Source of the DNA: Arthrobacter livingstonensis
GTDB lineage: Bacteria; Actinomycetota; Actinomycetes; Actinomycetales; Micrococcaceae
Reading direction: 5' to 3'
DNA: 64,000 nucleotides
NCBI RefSeq assembly: GCF_003219815.1
Contig: NZ_QJVD01000002.1
Span: 262,463-326,462 of the forward strand
Shown: positions 40,818 to 50,425 of the stretch, in pieces
How the letters are laid out: every line of letters starts with the position of its first letter
Position numbering within the stretch: the stretch's first letter is position 1
Position numbers and translations under genes: made by a program
Notes under the pieces: generated by a model
What the model saw: only the letters and a program-made list of their open reading frames with translations
What the model was told of the DNA's origin: nothing
Database searches by the model: none

Positions 40818-42353
40818 GTGCCCAAGAACGCCAAGGCCCGCGCCACCACTGCGAAGCCGGCATCCCCCACCTCCGTGCCGGCAGATGCTGACACCTGGGC
40901 CGGACACCTGCAGGTCCTGCGCACGCCCCGGCTGCTCAGCCGCGAGGTGCTGGCCGGCATGGTGACCACGCTGGCGTTGATCCCGGAAGTCATTTCCTTT
41001 TCCGTCATTGCAGGGGTGGACCCCATGGTCTCGCTGGTGGCCTCCGTGGTGCTGGCCGTGTCCATGTCCTTCCTCGGCGGGCGGTCCGCCATGGTGACGG
41101 CCGCGGCCGGCTCGGTGGCGCTGGTCATTGCACCCATGGTAAAAATCCACGGGGTGGATTACGTGCTCCCCGCCGTGCTGCTCGCCGGGCTGGTCCAAAT
41201 TGCGTTTGGCGCAGCCGGGCTGGCACGGCTGATGCGCTTCATCCCACGGTCTGTCATGATCGGCTTCGTCAATGCCCTGGGCATCTTGATTTTCGCTGCG
41301 CAGGTGCCGCACCTGATCGGCGTGCCGTGGCTGGTGTACCCCCTGTTCGCGCTGACCCTGGCCATCATCGCCGTGCTGCCGCGGATCACCAAGGCCGTGC
41401 CCGCGCCGCTGGTGGCGATTGTCGTGGTGACAGCGGTGGCCGTCGCGGCCGGCCTCGATGTCCCCGATGTGGCCGGCGAGGGTCCCATGAACGGCGGGCT
41501 CCCCGGGCTGACGCCGTTCCTGGTCCCCTTGAACCTCGAAACCCTGCAGATCATTTGGCCCACTGCCTTGAGCGTCGCATTCGTCGGCTTGCTGGAGACC
41601 CTGCTGACGGCCAAGCTCGTCGACGACCTCACCGACACCCGCTCGCACAAGACCCGGGAGTCCTGGGCCCTGGGGGTGGCCAACATGCTGGCCGGCCTCT
41701 ACGGCGGGATTGCCGGCTGCGCCATGATCGGCCAAACCGTGGTGAACGTGAAGATCGGCCGGGCCCGGACCCGACTTTCAACGCTGGCCGCGGGGTTGCT
41801 GCTGCTGTTGCTGATCACCTCGCTGAGCACCGTCATGGGAAAGATCCCCATGGTGGCACTGGCCGCGGTCATGATGGTGGTGGCGGTCGCCACCGTCAAC
41901 TGGCACAGCGTGCGGCCGGCAACCCTGAAGCGCATGCCGGTGCCGGAGACCCTGGTGATGGTGGCGACTGTCGGCGTCGTGGTTGCCACGGGAAACCTGG
42001 CCCTGGGAGTCCTGGCCGGCACACTGCTGGCGATGGCGCTCTTTGCCCGCCGCGTCGCGCATGTCATCAACGTCCAGCGGAAACTTGCCGACGACGGCGG
42101 AAGCGTCGCCTATGTGGTCACCGGCCCGTTGTTCTTTGGCAGCAGCAACGACCTCGTGGAGCAGTTCAGCTACGCCCTGGACCCTCCCGAAGTTTCGGTG
42201 GACCTGTCCGCCGCGCAAATCTGGGACGCATCCTCGGTGGCGGCCGTAGATTCCGTGGAGGAGAAATTCGCCAAGCACGGGTGCGCGGTGAACATAACAG
42301 GCCTGGACAGCCGCAGCCGCGCGTTCCACGCAAAATTGACCGGCCGGCTGTAA
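40818..42353 (+). CDS. SulP family anion transporter with STAS domain
   Basis: A 511-residue SLC26/SulP transporter: about 12-14 membrane segments (residues ~45-395) and a C-terminal cytoplasmic STAS domain (~420-511; GPLFFGSSNDLVEQF, VSVDLSAAQIWDASSVAAVD). The consensus region LIPEVISFSVIAGVDPM near the N-terminus and FGGIAGCAMIGQ-like GGIAGCAMIGQTVVNVK are typical. Substrates in the family are sulfate, bicarbonate or dicarboxylates; the closest bacterial group is sulfate/bicarbonate-type. GTG 40818 is the most reasonable start (MPKNAKARATT); no strong ribosome binding site is seen. Confidence 0.9.
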   Translation: MPKNAKARATTAKPASPTSVPADADTWAGHLQVLRTPRLLSREVLAGMVTTLALIPEVISFSVIAGVDPMVSLVASVVLAVSMSFLGGRSAMVTAAAGSVALVIAPMVKIHGVDYVLPAVLLAGLVQIAFGAAGLARLMRFIPRSVMIGFVNALGILIFAAQVPHLIGVPWLVYPLFALTLAIIAVLPRITKAVPAPLVAIVVVTAVAVAAGLDVPDVAGEGPMNGGLPGLTPFLVPLNLETLQIIWPTALSVAFVGLLETLLTAKLVDDLTDTRSHKTRESWALGVANMLAGLYGGIAGCAMIGQTVVNVKIGRARTRLSTLAAGLLLLLLITSLSTVMGKIPMVALAAVMMVVAVATVNWHSVRPATLKRMPVPETLVMVATVGVVVATGNLALGVLAGTLLAMALFARRVAHVINVQRKLADDGGSVAYVVTGPLFFGSSNDLVEQFSYALDPPEVSVDLSAAQIWDASSVAAVDSVEEKFAKHGCAVNITGLDSRSRAFHAKLTGRL

Positions 42354-42393
42354 GCGCGGCATTGCGGTCGGCACACCGGTGGAGCCACCCCGG

Positions 42394-42573
42394 TCAGGGC
42401 GTGTCCTCGCGTTCCTCCCGATGGGCCGGCTGAAGGCGCTGGCGGTCAAGTTGCTGCTGTGCCTGCTTTTCCGAACGCCGTCCGCGCGAAGCGCCCATCA
42501 TGAACACGACAATTCCCGCAGCCGCCGCCAGCCAAGCCACCACGATGATGGCGATGATTTGCCACAGTGGCAT
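42394..42573 (-). CDS. small single-helix membrane protein
   Basis: A 59-residue protein: one membrane helix (residues ~5-27, IIAIIVVAWLAAAAGIVVFM) followed by a highly charged, Gln/Arg-rich tail (GRRSEKQAQQQLDRQRLQPA). GAGGAGA lies 7 nt before ATG 42573, a very good ribosome binding site, so it is likely real even though it is the tail of a longer meaningless frame antisense to mdh. Between SulP (+) and mdh (+). Function unknown. Confidence 0.65.
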   Translation of the reverse strand: MPLWQIIAIIVVAWLAAAAGIVVFMMGASRGRRSEKQAQQQLDRQRLQPAHREEREDTP

Positions 42574-42705
42574 CCGGATGTCTCCTCGGGAACAGAAATT
42601 GTTATGGAACGCAATCTTGTCAATCATACAGTTCCCGGCTGGGAAGCTGCGGACCCTTGCCTGGGTTCTGGCCGAGAGCCCCTGCCCGCGGCTGCGGACC
42701 GGCGC

Positions 42706-43710
<1,005 letters not shown>

Positions 43711-43734
43711 CCGCAATGCCGTTTCCGTAAGGGG

Positions 43735-44223
43735 CTAGACGTTCACCAGGGCGCGCAGCTTCTCCAGGGACGTTCCCCAGCCGACCTTCGAGTCGCCGAA
43801 GTCGAAGGACTCCGCCTCAATATGCTGGACGATTGTCATTTGGGTGCCGCCGTCCACGTCCACCAGGGTGACGGTGATGGAACTGGCGAAGGGAAACGCT
43901 TCGCTTGCCTCCTCGTGCATTTCCAGGCCGTTGGGCGGGTCGAGCCGGGTGAATCTGCCGGTGGCCGGGAACTCGGCGCTGCCGTCGTCCATGACCATGG
44001 GGGCGGACCACACGCCGCCCACCCGCGCGTCAATGCTGATCCGTTCGCGCGGCGAGTGGAGTCCGGCCGGGCCCCACCACCTGGCCAGCTGGTCCGGGTC
44101 CGTCCAGGCCGCAAACAACTGCTCGCGGGAGGCCTTGAAGATGCGCACCATGGTCAGGGTGTTGGCACCCGCGTCCGTGCTTTCGCCGGGAATTTGCCGG
44201 TTTTCAATGGGTTCGTGGCTCAT
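43735..44223 (-). CDS. SRPBCC (AHSA1-like) domain protein
   Basis: A 162-residue START/AHSA1-type protein: VRIFKASREQLFAAWTDPDQLARWWGP (two parts, residues ~26-52) is the hallmark, followed by GGVWSAPMVMDDGS and a beta-sheet cavity, ending with the long helix SKVGWGTSLEKLRALVN. Its start overlaps the stop of the ArsR-type gene by ATGA; this ArsR-SRPBCC pair is very common in actinobacteria. Such proteins bind a hydrophobic ligand; the ligand is unknown. Confidence 0.9.
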   Translation of the reverse strand: MSHEPIENRQIPGESTDAGANTLTMVRIFKASREQLFAAWTDPDQLARWWGPAGLHSPRERISIDARVGGVWSAPMVMDDGSAEFPATGRFTRLDPPNGLEMHEEASEAFPFASSITVTLVDVDGGTQMTIVQHIEAESFDFGDSKVGWGTSLEKLRALVNV

Positions 44224-44555
44224 GGTTTGTCCTCATCTTGAAGTAGTTCCAGATGCTGCTCCAACCGGTTGAGACTTTCGTCCCAGAACCGGCGGTATTT
44301 CTCCATGTAAAAGGTGACCTCCCGCAAGGGGGCCGCCTCGAGCCGGCTGGTGCGCCATTGGGCGCTGCGGCTGCGGGAGATGAGCCCGGCAGCCTCCAGC
44401 ACCTTCAGGTGCCGGGACACGGCCGGCAGCGAAATGCTAAATGGCTTGGCCAGCTCATTGACGGTGGCCTCCCCCTCGCTGAGCCGGGCAAGTATCGCCC
44501 GCCGCGTGGGATCCGCCAACGCCCCAAAGATCCGGCTGAGCCGGTCCGTCGCCAT
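44220..44555 (-). CDS. ArsR/SmtB family regulator
   Basis: A 111-residue winged-helix regulator: FGALADPTRRAILARLSEGE (~10-29), NELAKPFSISLPAVSRHLKV (~34-53, recognition helix) and VLEAAGLISRSRSAQWRTSRL. No metal-binding Cys pairs are seen, as in the ArsR group paired with SRPBCC proteins. It probably represses the two-gene unit through the dyad at 44577-44596. ATG 44555 is chosen over an in-frame codon five residues upstream. Confidence 0.9.
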   Translation of the reverse strand: MATDRLSRIFGALADPTRRAILARLSEGEATVNELAKPFSISLPAVSRHLKVLEAAGLISRSRSAQWRTSRLEAAPLREVTFYMEKYRRFWDESLNRLEQHLELLQDEDKP

Positions 44556-44576
44556 GTTGCATCTAACCAATCCGTT

Positions 44577-44596
44577 ATTTAACTAATACGTTAAAT
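44577..44596. promoter_or_regulatory. operator dyad upstream of the ArsR gene
   Basis: ATTTAAC-N6-GTTAAAT is a perfect 7-bp inverted repeat in an AT-rich stretch, 21 bp before the ArsR start. Size and place suit an ArsR-family autoregulatory site. Confidence 0.6.
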
Positions 44597-44670
44597 ATGC
44601 AACGTTGGCGGCTCCGTGTCAAGGGTCTGGGGTGGACTGGCTGCAAGCCGCGCGATCCACGGCCGGGCAG

Positions 44671-44889
44671 TTATTTCTTCCGGCCGCGCACAAAGTAGGC
44701 GACGGGCCCGGCGAAGTTGATGAACGACGCCGCCACCCAGGCTGTCCTGGAGCCGTTGACTTCCAGCGGCGTGCGTCGGGAGAGATCGCGCAATGCCGCG
44801 AGCTGCAGGGCGATTTGCACGGCCCCGGCCACGACGATGGCACACTTGGCCCGCGTACTGAGGTCTTTCCACTGCTTCCTGGCTGCCAT
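44671..44889 (-). CDS. small membrane protein with PLDc_N-like domain
   Basis: A 72-residue protein with two hydrophobic segments (~16-34 and ~49-66) and the C-terminal signature WVAASFINFAGPVAYFVRGRK, which is the phospholipase-D-nuclease N-terminal (PLDc_N) motif found in short membrane proteins of unknown role. AAGGAG lies 7 nt before ATG 44889. The NUDIX gene is 39 bp upstream on the same strand. Confidence 0.7.
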   Translation of the reverse strand: MAARKQWKDLSTRAKCAIVVAGAVQIALQLAALRDLSRRTPLEVNGSRTAWVAASFINFAGPVAYFVRGRKK

Positions 44890-44928
44890 CGATGACTCCT
44901 TGCCGGTATTCCTGCGGATGGGCCCGGT

Positions 44929-45675
44929 CTATTGCGCTGTGGCCGCGCGCGGAACGGAAGCTTCGGTCCGCTCGTACACCCACGGCAGGGCCGCCATGGT
45001 CAGGCGGTGCCGGCCGCCTGCCGGAGCCGAGTCCCCGCCGCCGGGGTAGGCTTCGTCCCCGGCCCACACAGCGATGCCACCGCCGCCAGCGGTCCTTGGA
45101 CCAGTTAGTGCCCCATTGGAATTGTCCGGCAATAAGTACGACAGGTACTTCACGGCTTCATGGTTCCGGGCAGCCTGGAGCGCGTCGTCCACGGATTCAA
45201 AGGGCCTCAAGTGGTGCAGGGTGACCCAGGTCGGCGGGACCAGGAGCATGTCCCCTGCCGCATGCAGTTCCAGGGCCCGGCCCGGCGTCAGCCAGGAGTA
45301 GCTGCCATGTTCTCCGGGATTGAGCACAACCTGGGCGGAGGCTGCCCCCGCCAAAAAGAACCACGTTCGGAAACGACGGGGAAGTGCGCGCATGGGCAAC
45401 CACATGGATAAGGGGGCCAACGTCCCTTCTTCCAGAATTTGGCCGGTTTCCTCAGCGACTTCGCGCACCCCCGCCGTGCGGGCTGCAGCGACGTCGCCGC
45501 CATCCACACGGTCCCCCGGATCGACCTTGCCTCCGGGGAAAACCCAGGCGCCGGCAAAGGATCCACGTTGTGTGGGCCGTTCCAGCATCAGTACCTTCAG
45601 GCCTTCAGGGGTGTCCCGAAGCAGCACCACTGTCGCGGCGTCTTCAAGCGCGACGAGTGTCTTTTCAGAGTCCAT
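44929..45675 (-). CDS. NUDIX hydrolase
   Basis: A 248-residue NUDIX-fold hydrolase of nucleoside-diphosphate-like substrates. The Nudix box has an insertion: GGKVDPGD, then about 12 residues, then AGVREVAEETGQ, with the metal-binding REVAEE in place. N-terminal VVLLRDTPEGLKVLMLERP and FAGAWVFPGG are typical of the coenzyme-A/RNA pyrophosphohydrolase-like actinobacterial group. The C-terminal half is helical and not assigned. ATG 45675 has TAAAGT 6 nt upstream (leaderless). It follows the broken hydrolase by 9 bp. Confidence 0.87.
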   Translation of the reverse strand: MDSEKTLVALEDAATVVLLRDTPEGLKVLMLERPTQRGSFAGAWVFPGGKVDPGDRVDGGDVAAARTAGVREVAEETGQILEEGTLAPLSMWLPMRALPRRFRTWFFLAGAASAQVVLNPGEHGSYSWLTPGRALELHAAGDMLLVPPTWVTLHHLRPFESVDDALQAARNHEAVKYLSYLLPDNSNGALTGPRTAGGGGIAVWAGDEAYPGGGDSAPAGGRHRLTMAALPWVYERTEASVPRAATAQ

Positions 45676-45681
45676 ACGGCA

Positions 45682-45687
45682 ACTTTA
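45682..45687 (-). promoter_or_regulatory. -10 hexamer of a leaderless promoter (NUDIX gene)
   Basis: On the minus strand TAAAGT, TGCCGT, ATG 45675 with 6-nt spacing; the hexamer overlaps the stop of the broken hydrolase. Confidence 0.45.
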
Positions 45688-46229
45688 GCCCGTGCCCGCC
45701 CACCTGTCGGTCGCGCGCGATTCAGCACTCCGGCGCTCCATCCAGTCGACCGCAACGGGCCAGTGCGGCGCAGTGGGGTCGATGTCATCCATGTGCCCCA
45801 GGCCTGGCAGCATGCTGTAGTCAATGTCCCGGTGTGGCGCAACGGCTGCGACCGCAAAATCTGCCGAGTGGGCTTCCGGGACCCGGACGTCCACGTCGCC
45901 ATGGATGATGAGCAGCGGCACGTCAACGGGCAGCTGGCGGATCGGGGACGCCCGGACGTCTGCAGGGTGGCCGTCCAGCCACCGCCGTTCCCCACGCGCC
46001 GGTACTCGATGTTCGCCACGGCCCAGCCCCGCGCCACCAGGTCGCCGGCCAGAGGGTGCATGATCGTGGCGTCGTGCACTGCCCGCCAGTAACCGCCGTG
46101 GATTAGGATGGCGTAGCCACGAGGCGTTCCGGCCTGCGGGGCCCACAGTTCAATGAACTGCTGATCCGATGTCCCGTACCGCATGAAGGCCGGCTCCGCG
46201 CCGGGCAGACCGGGACCAGTCCCGGTCAA
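45685..46229 (-). pseudogene. alpha/beta hydrolase (kynurenine-formamidase-like), deleted and frameshifted
   Basis: The first frame gives YGTSDQQFIELWAP, ILIHGGYWRAVHDATIMHPL (oxyanion HGG motif) and VANIEYRRVGNGGGWTATLQ; the second gives SPIRQLPVDVPLLIIHGDVD (acid Asp), and SMLPGLGHMDDIDP (catalytic His). Between them, near 45953-45966, one base is missing and about 100 residues that should carry the GHSAGG nucleophile elbow are gone. The gene is therefore dead. The start is TTG 46229, overlapping the stop of the fused monooxygenase gene, with GGAAAGGTG before it. The HGGYW type is shared by arylformamidases (KynB-like) and related esterases; its place in a kynurenine cluster supports that reading. 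Confidence 0.85.
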
Positions 46230-48652
46230 TTCACCTTTCCGTCTGCCGTGGCGAACACCGCGCTGCCCAGCGCCTCCGTCGCCGTTGCGGTGGCCGGTGT
46301 CCAGCGCACGTGGACCGTGGCGCCTTCGATCTCCGGTTCCTGGAGAAGCGACAGCCGGGGCCGGACGGCGTCGGTCCTGGCGCTCGGCGGTTTGCGGTTG
46401 CCGGCCTGGAAGGGCAGCACCCAGGCTGCGGAGTCGCCCTTGAATCCTTGTTCGGCGGCGGCATGGAGTGTCCACTGGGGATCGTAGAGGTGGGTGCGGC
46501 CCAGGGCGACGAGGTCCGCGCGGCCTGCCAGAAGGATCGAGTTGACGTCGTCGTAGGAGGAGATGGCACCGACGGCGATCACTGCTGCACCGGCGGGGGC
46601 GGCGACTTCCTGGCGGATCCTGTCCGCGAACGGGGTCTGGTAGCTGCGCCCGTAGGCCGGCTTTTCCTCCTTGGCTACCTGGCCGGTGGAGACATCGAGG
46701 CCGGCGGCGCCGTGGTTCACGAAGGCGCGGGCAATCTCCACGGCGTCGTCTGCGGTATTGCCGCCGTCGCACCAGTCCGTGGCGGAGATGCGCACGGTCA
46801 GCGGCTTGCCGGCTGGCCACACTGCACGGACGGCGTCGAACACCTCCAAGGGGTAGCTGAGCCGGTTTTCCAAGCTGCCGCCATATTCGTCGGAGCGTTT
46901 GTTGGCCAGCGGAGAGAGGAACGCGGAGAGCAGGTATCCATGGGCTGCGTGCACTTCAAGGAGGTCGAAGCCGGCCGCGTCAGCGCGACGGGCGGCCGCA
47001 ACGAACTGCTCACGGACGTCGTCCATTTCGGCACGGGTGATTTCCCGCGGGACTTGGCTGCCGGCCCCATAGGCGACGGCGGACGGCCCGGCGACGGGCC
47101 AGTTCCCCTCCGCCAGGGGTTCGTCAATGCCCTCCCACATGAGCCGGGTGGAGCCCTTCCGGCCGGAGTGGCCAATTTGCGCGCCGATCTTCGCGGTGGA
47201 CTGGGTGTGGACAAAGTCCACGATTTCCGTCCAGCTTTCGCGCTGGGCATCGTTGTACAAACCGCTGCAGCCGGGGGTGATGCGGCCAACGGCAGAGACG
47301 CACACCATTTCCGTCATGACCAGCCCGGCACCGCCCATGGCCTTGCTGCCAAGGTGGACCAGGTGGAAGCTGCCGGGCACGCCGTCGACCGCCGAATACA
47401 TGTCCATGGGCGAGACGATGATCCTGTTCTTCAGCTCCAGTTCCCCGATCCGGTACGGCTGGAACATGGCCGGGGCCACCCGGGCCAGGCCCTGGGAGGC
47501 GGCGAAGCCCGCGTCCACGTGGCGGGCGAAGTCGGGGTCGCGCAATTTCAGGTTGTCATAGGTGATGCGGCGGCTGCGGGTGAGCAGGTTGAAGCAGAAC
47601 TGGGTGGGGTCCTGGTCCTTGTACTGGCCGATGTTTTCGAACCATTCCAGGGAAGCCTGTGCGGCGCGCTGGGTCGATTCGACCACGGGGCGGCGCTGAG
47701 CCTCATAGGCGGCCAGGGCTTGGTCCACGCCGGCATGCTCGTGGAGGCAGGCAGCCAGCGCCAGGGCATCCTCCATCGCCAGCTTGGTGCCGGAGCCGAT
47801 CGAAAAGTGGGCGGTGTGGGCCGCGTCGCCGAGCAGCACGATGTTGGCGTTGCGCCAGTTTTCGTTGCGGACAGTGGTGAAGTTCAGCCACTTTGAATTG
47901 TTGGTGAGGACTTGGTGGCCGACCAACTCGTCAGCGAAGATGGCCCGGATTTTTGCCACCGCCTTTTCATCGGAAACACCGGGTGCGAAGACATCGTTGG
48001 CCGTCTCATCGAACCCGGCCGCATGCCAGACGTCCTGCGACATTTCGGCGATGAAGGTGGAGCCTTCGTCGGAGTAGGGGTAGCCATGGATCTGCATGAC
48101 GCCCCATTCGGTCTCCTTGACGAAGAACTTGAACGCCTCAAACACCTTATCGGTGCCCAGCCACATGTACTTGTTGCCGCGCGCGTCCAGGGTTGGTTTG
48201 AAGGCGTCCGCGTATTTGGCCCGTATCTGGGAGTTGACGCCGTCGGAGGCAAGCACCAGGTCGAAGTTGGCCGCCAGTTCATCCACTGGCGGGGCCACCG
48301 TGCTGAATCGGACGTCGACACCCAGTTCCACGGTGCGCCGCTGCAGCAGTTCCAGCAGTTCCTTGCGGCTCATGGCGGCAAAGCCCTGCCCGCCGATCGT
48401 GTTCACCTTGTCCTTGAAGTGAATGTCGATGTCGGACCAGCGTGCGAAGCGGCGGCTCATGTAGTCGGCCACCACGGGGTCTGCGTTGCCGATGCCGCCA
48501 AGTGTTTCGTCGGAGAAGACGACGCCGAAACCAAATGTGTCGGAGGCGGCCTTGCGCTCCCACAGCGTGATTTGGTGGGAGGAGTCCAGCTGCTTCATCA
48601 ATGCGGCAAAGTACAGGCCGCCGGGGCCGCCGCCAACAATTGCGATTTTCAT
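46226..48652 (-). CDS. fused flavin monooxygenase/OYE reductase: 2-aminobenzoyl-CoA (or salicylyl-CoA) type
   Basis: An 808-residue two-part enzyme. Residues ~1-385 are an FAD aromatic hydroxylase: IAIVGGGPGGLYFAALMKQ at the N-terminus, and GDAAHTAHFSIGSGTKLAME (FAD ribityl site). Residues ~395-760 are an old-yellow-enzyme-like FMN reductase: ELELKNRIIVSPMDMYSA, GAQIGHSGRKGS, LLEVHAAHGYLLSAFLSPL and the NKRSDEYGGSLENR motif. This is the architecture of 2-aminobenzoyl-CoA monooxygenase/reductase of Azoarcus, which hydroxylates and dearomatises anthraniloyl-CoA; databases also call it salicylyl-CoA 5-hydroxylase/oxidoreductase. The ligase gene lies 12 bp upstream, and kynureninase (makes anthranilate) is nearby, favouring the first. 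Confidence 0.9.
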   Translation of the reverse strand: MKIAIVGGGPGGLYFAALMKQLDSSHQITLWERKAASDTFGFGVVFSDETLGGIGNADPVVADYMSRRFARWSDIDIHFKDKVNTIGGQGFAAMSRKELLELLQRRTVELGVDVRFSTVAPPVDELAANFDLVLASDGVNSQIRAKYADAFKPTLDARGNKYMWLGTDKVFEAFKFFVKETEWGVMQIHGYPYSDEGSTFIAEMSQDVWHAAGFDETANDVFAPGVSDEKAVAKIRAIFADELVGHQVLTNNSKWLNFTTVRNENWRNANIVLLGDAAHTAHFSIGSGTKLAMEDALALAACLHEHAGVDQALAAYEAQRRPVVESTQRAAQASLEWFENIGQYKDQDPTQFCFNLLTRSRRITYDNLKLRDPDFARHVDAGFAASQGLARVAPAMFQPYRIGELELKNRIIVSPMDMYSAVDGVPGSFHLVHLGSKAMGGAGLVMTEMVCVSAVGRITPGCSGLYNDAQRESWTEIVDFVHTQSTAKIGAQIGHSGRKGSTRLMWEGIDEPLAEGNWPVAGPSAVAYGAGSQVPREITRAEMDDVREQFVAAARRADAAGFDLLEVHAAHGYLLSAFLSPLANKRSDEYGGSLENRLSYPLEVFDAVRAVWPAGKPLTVRISATDWCDGGNTADDAVEIARAFVNHGAAGLDVSTGQVAKEEKPAYGRSYQTPFADRIRQEVAAPAGAAVIAVGAISSYDDVNSILLAGRADLVALGRTHLYDPQWTLHAAAEQGFKGDSAAWVLPFQAGNRKPPSARTDAVRPRLSLLQEPEIEGATVHVRWTPATATATEALGSAVFATADGKVN

Positions 48653-48664
48653 GTCCTTCGTGTC

Positions 48665-50362
48665 CTATCGGAAGTTCGTGGTGGCGGCGTTGGCCATGGT
48701 GGGCGTCGCGGCGTCCGCGGGAGCGGCGTCCTGGACTTCGCGTTCGCCTGCCATGGCTTCGCGGAGCCGGAAATGCTGTAGTTTGCCGCTGGCATTGCGG
48801 GGAAGTTCGCTCACAAACCGCACGTCCCGGGGGTACTTGTAGGGGGCGATCGTCGCCTTGACGAAGTCCTGGAGTTCCTTGCGCTTGGCCGCGTCGCCGG
48901 CAACGCCGTCACGCAGGATGACGAACGCGCACACCACGGAGCCGCGTTCCTCGTCCGGGCGGGCGATGACGGCGTTCTCCACCACGTCGGGGTGTTCGTT
49001 GATGGCGGCCTCCACTTCGGGGGCACCGATGTTGTAGCCGGAGGAAACGATCATGTTGTCCGAGCGCGCCTGATAGACGAAGTAGCCGTCGTCGTCCTTC
49101 AGGAAGGTGTCGCCTGTGACGTTCCAGCCGTCGTGGACGTAGTTGGCCTGCCGCGCATCGTCGAGGTAGCGGCAGCCGGTGGGGCCGATCACTGCCAGCC
49201 GGCCGGCTTCGTTGGGTGCGGCCTCGGCGCCGTAGGCGTCCAGGATGATGGCACGGTAGCCGGGCACGGGCACGCCGGTGGCGCCCGGGTGGATGTCGTC
49301 GCCGGCCGCCGAAATGAAGACGTGCAGCATTTCGGTGGCGCCGATCCCGTCGACCAGCTTGAGCCCGGTTTCCTCATGGACGTGTTGCCAGGTTTCCTTG
49401 GGAAGGTGCTCCCCCGCGGAGACGGCGATGCGCAGCCGCTGCAACAGCTCGCCGCGGCCCTCCTTGAGAATTGCCCGGTAGGCAGTCGGCGCGGTGAACA
49501 GGATGGAAGCGTTTGCGGCGGCGGCTGCCTCGGCCAGCTCAACGGGTGTGGCCCGCTCAGTCAGCAGCGCCGAGGCGCCAAAGCGCAACGGAAACACGAC
49601 CAGCCCGCCGAGCCCGAACGTGAATGCCAGCGGCGGTGAGCCGGCAAAGACATCCTCGGGCGTGGGCTTGAGGAGGTACCGGGCGAAGGTGTCCGCGTTC
49701 GCCAGGATGTCCCGGTGGAAGTGCATGGTCACCTTCGGCGTGCCGGTGGTCCCCGATGTCGGCCCCAACAGGGCGACGTCGTCGGCGGCCGTTGCGACAT
49801 TGGCGAAGGTTCCGCTCTTGGCGGCACAGCGGACGGTGAGGTCGCCGTCGTCGTCCGCGCCATACGTCATGACCGGCAGGGCCTCCCCGACGGCGGTGAG
49901 CAGGTCCGTGGCGTTGCGGTGGTCGGTGATGGCCACGGCCGGTCCGGTGAGTTCGATCAGGGTGGAGATCTCGGCGGAGCGCAGCATCGGCATGGTGGTG
50001 ACGACGACGGCCCCGGCCTTCAGCACGCCCAGCCAGGCCGCCACGATCCACGGGTTGTTTGGCCCGCGCAGCAGAACCCGGTTCCCGGGCACCACGCCGA
50101 AATCGTCGGTCAGCACCTGCGCCACCTGGTTGGCACGCTTGAGCAGCTCACCGTAGCTCCAGGTGGGACCGTCGGGAGTGTGCAGGGCGGGCCGTCCGGC
50201 ACCGAACTGGGCGACGGCATCGTCGATCAGCACGGTGGCGGCGTTCAGCCGGTCCGGGTACTGCAGTTCCGGCAAGGTGAATTCAAGGATGGGCCAGGAC
50301 TCCGCGGGCGGAAGGTGGTCGCGGGTAAAAGTGTCCAGATGGGCCGATGCGCTCAAGGTCAT
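48665..50362 (-). CDS. aryl-CoA ligase (benzoate/anthranilate-CoA ligase family)
   Basis: A 565-residue acyl-adenylating enzyme that makes an aryl-CoA from the acid, ATP and CoA. Core motifs: LLGPTSGTTGTPKVTMHFHR (A3), DGIGATEMLHVFISA (A5), WNVTGDTFLKDDDGYFVYQA (A7), RSDNMIVSSGYNIGAPEVE (A8) and the catalytic lysine in PRNASGKLQ near the end. The look is that of benzoate-CoA ligases. With the fused monooxygenase 12 bp downstream and a thioesterase upstream in one operon, anthranilate is the most likely substrate; salicylate or benzoate remain possible. Confidence 0.88.
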   Translation of the reverse strand: MTLSASAHLDTFTRDHLPPAESWPILEFTLPELQYPDRLNAATVLIDDAVAQFGAGRPALHTPDGPTWSYGELLKRANQVAQVLTDDFGVVPGNRVLLRGPNNPWIVAAWLGVLKAGAVVVTTMPMLRSAEISTLIELTGPAVAITDHRNATDLLTAVGEALPVMTYGADDDGDLTVRCAAKSGTFANVATAADDVALLGPTSGTTGTPKVTMHFHRDILANADTFARYLLKPTPEDVFAGSPPLAFTFGLGGLVVFPLRFGASALLTERATPVELAEAAAAANASILFTAPTAYRAILKEGRGELLQRLRIAVSAGEHLPKETWQHVHEETGLKLVDGIGATEMLHVFISAAGDDIHPGATGVPVPGYRAIILDAYGAEAAPNEAGRLAVIGPTGCRYLDDARQANYVHDGWNVTGDTFLKDDDGYFVYQARSDNMIVSSGYNIGAPEVEAAINEHPDVVENAVIARPDEERGSVVCAFVILRDGVAGDAAKRKELQDFVKATIAPYKYPRDVRFVSELPRNASGKLQHFRLREAMAGEREVQDAAPADAATPTMANAATTNFR

Positions 50363-50425
50363 GGCCGTTCCTTTCGGTTGCGGTGCGGGGTCGGTGGATT
50401 GAAGCCGGTGCGCCGGCGGCTGGTA

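Noticed and set aside
46310-47896. 528-codon open frame antisense to the fused monooxygenase gene
   Set aside because: Gly/His/Val-rich shadow translation; the minus strand codes for a protein with full FAD and OYE motifs.
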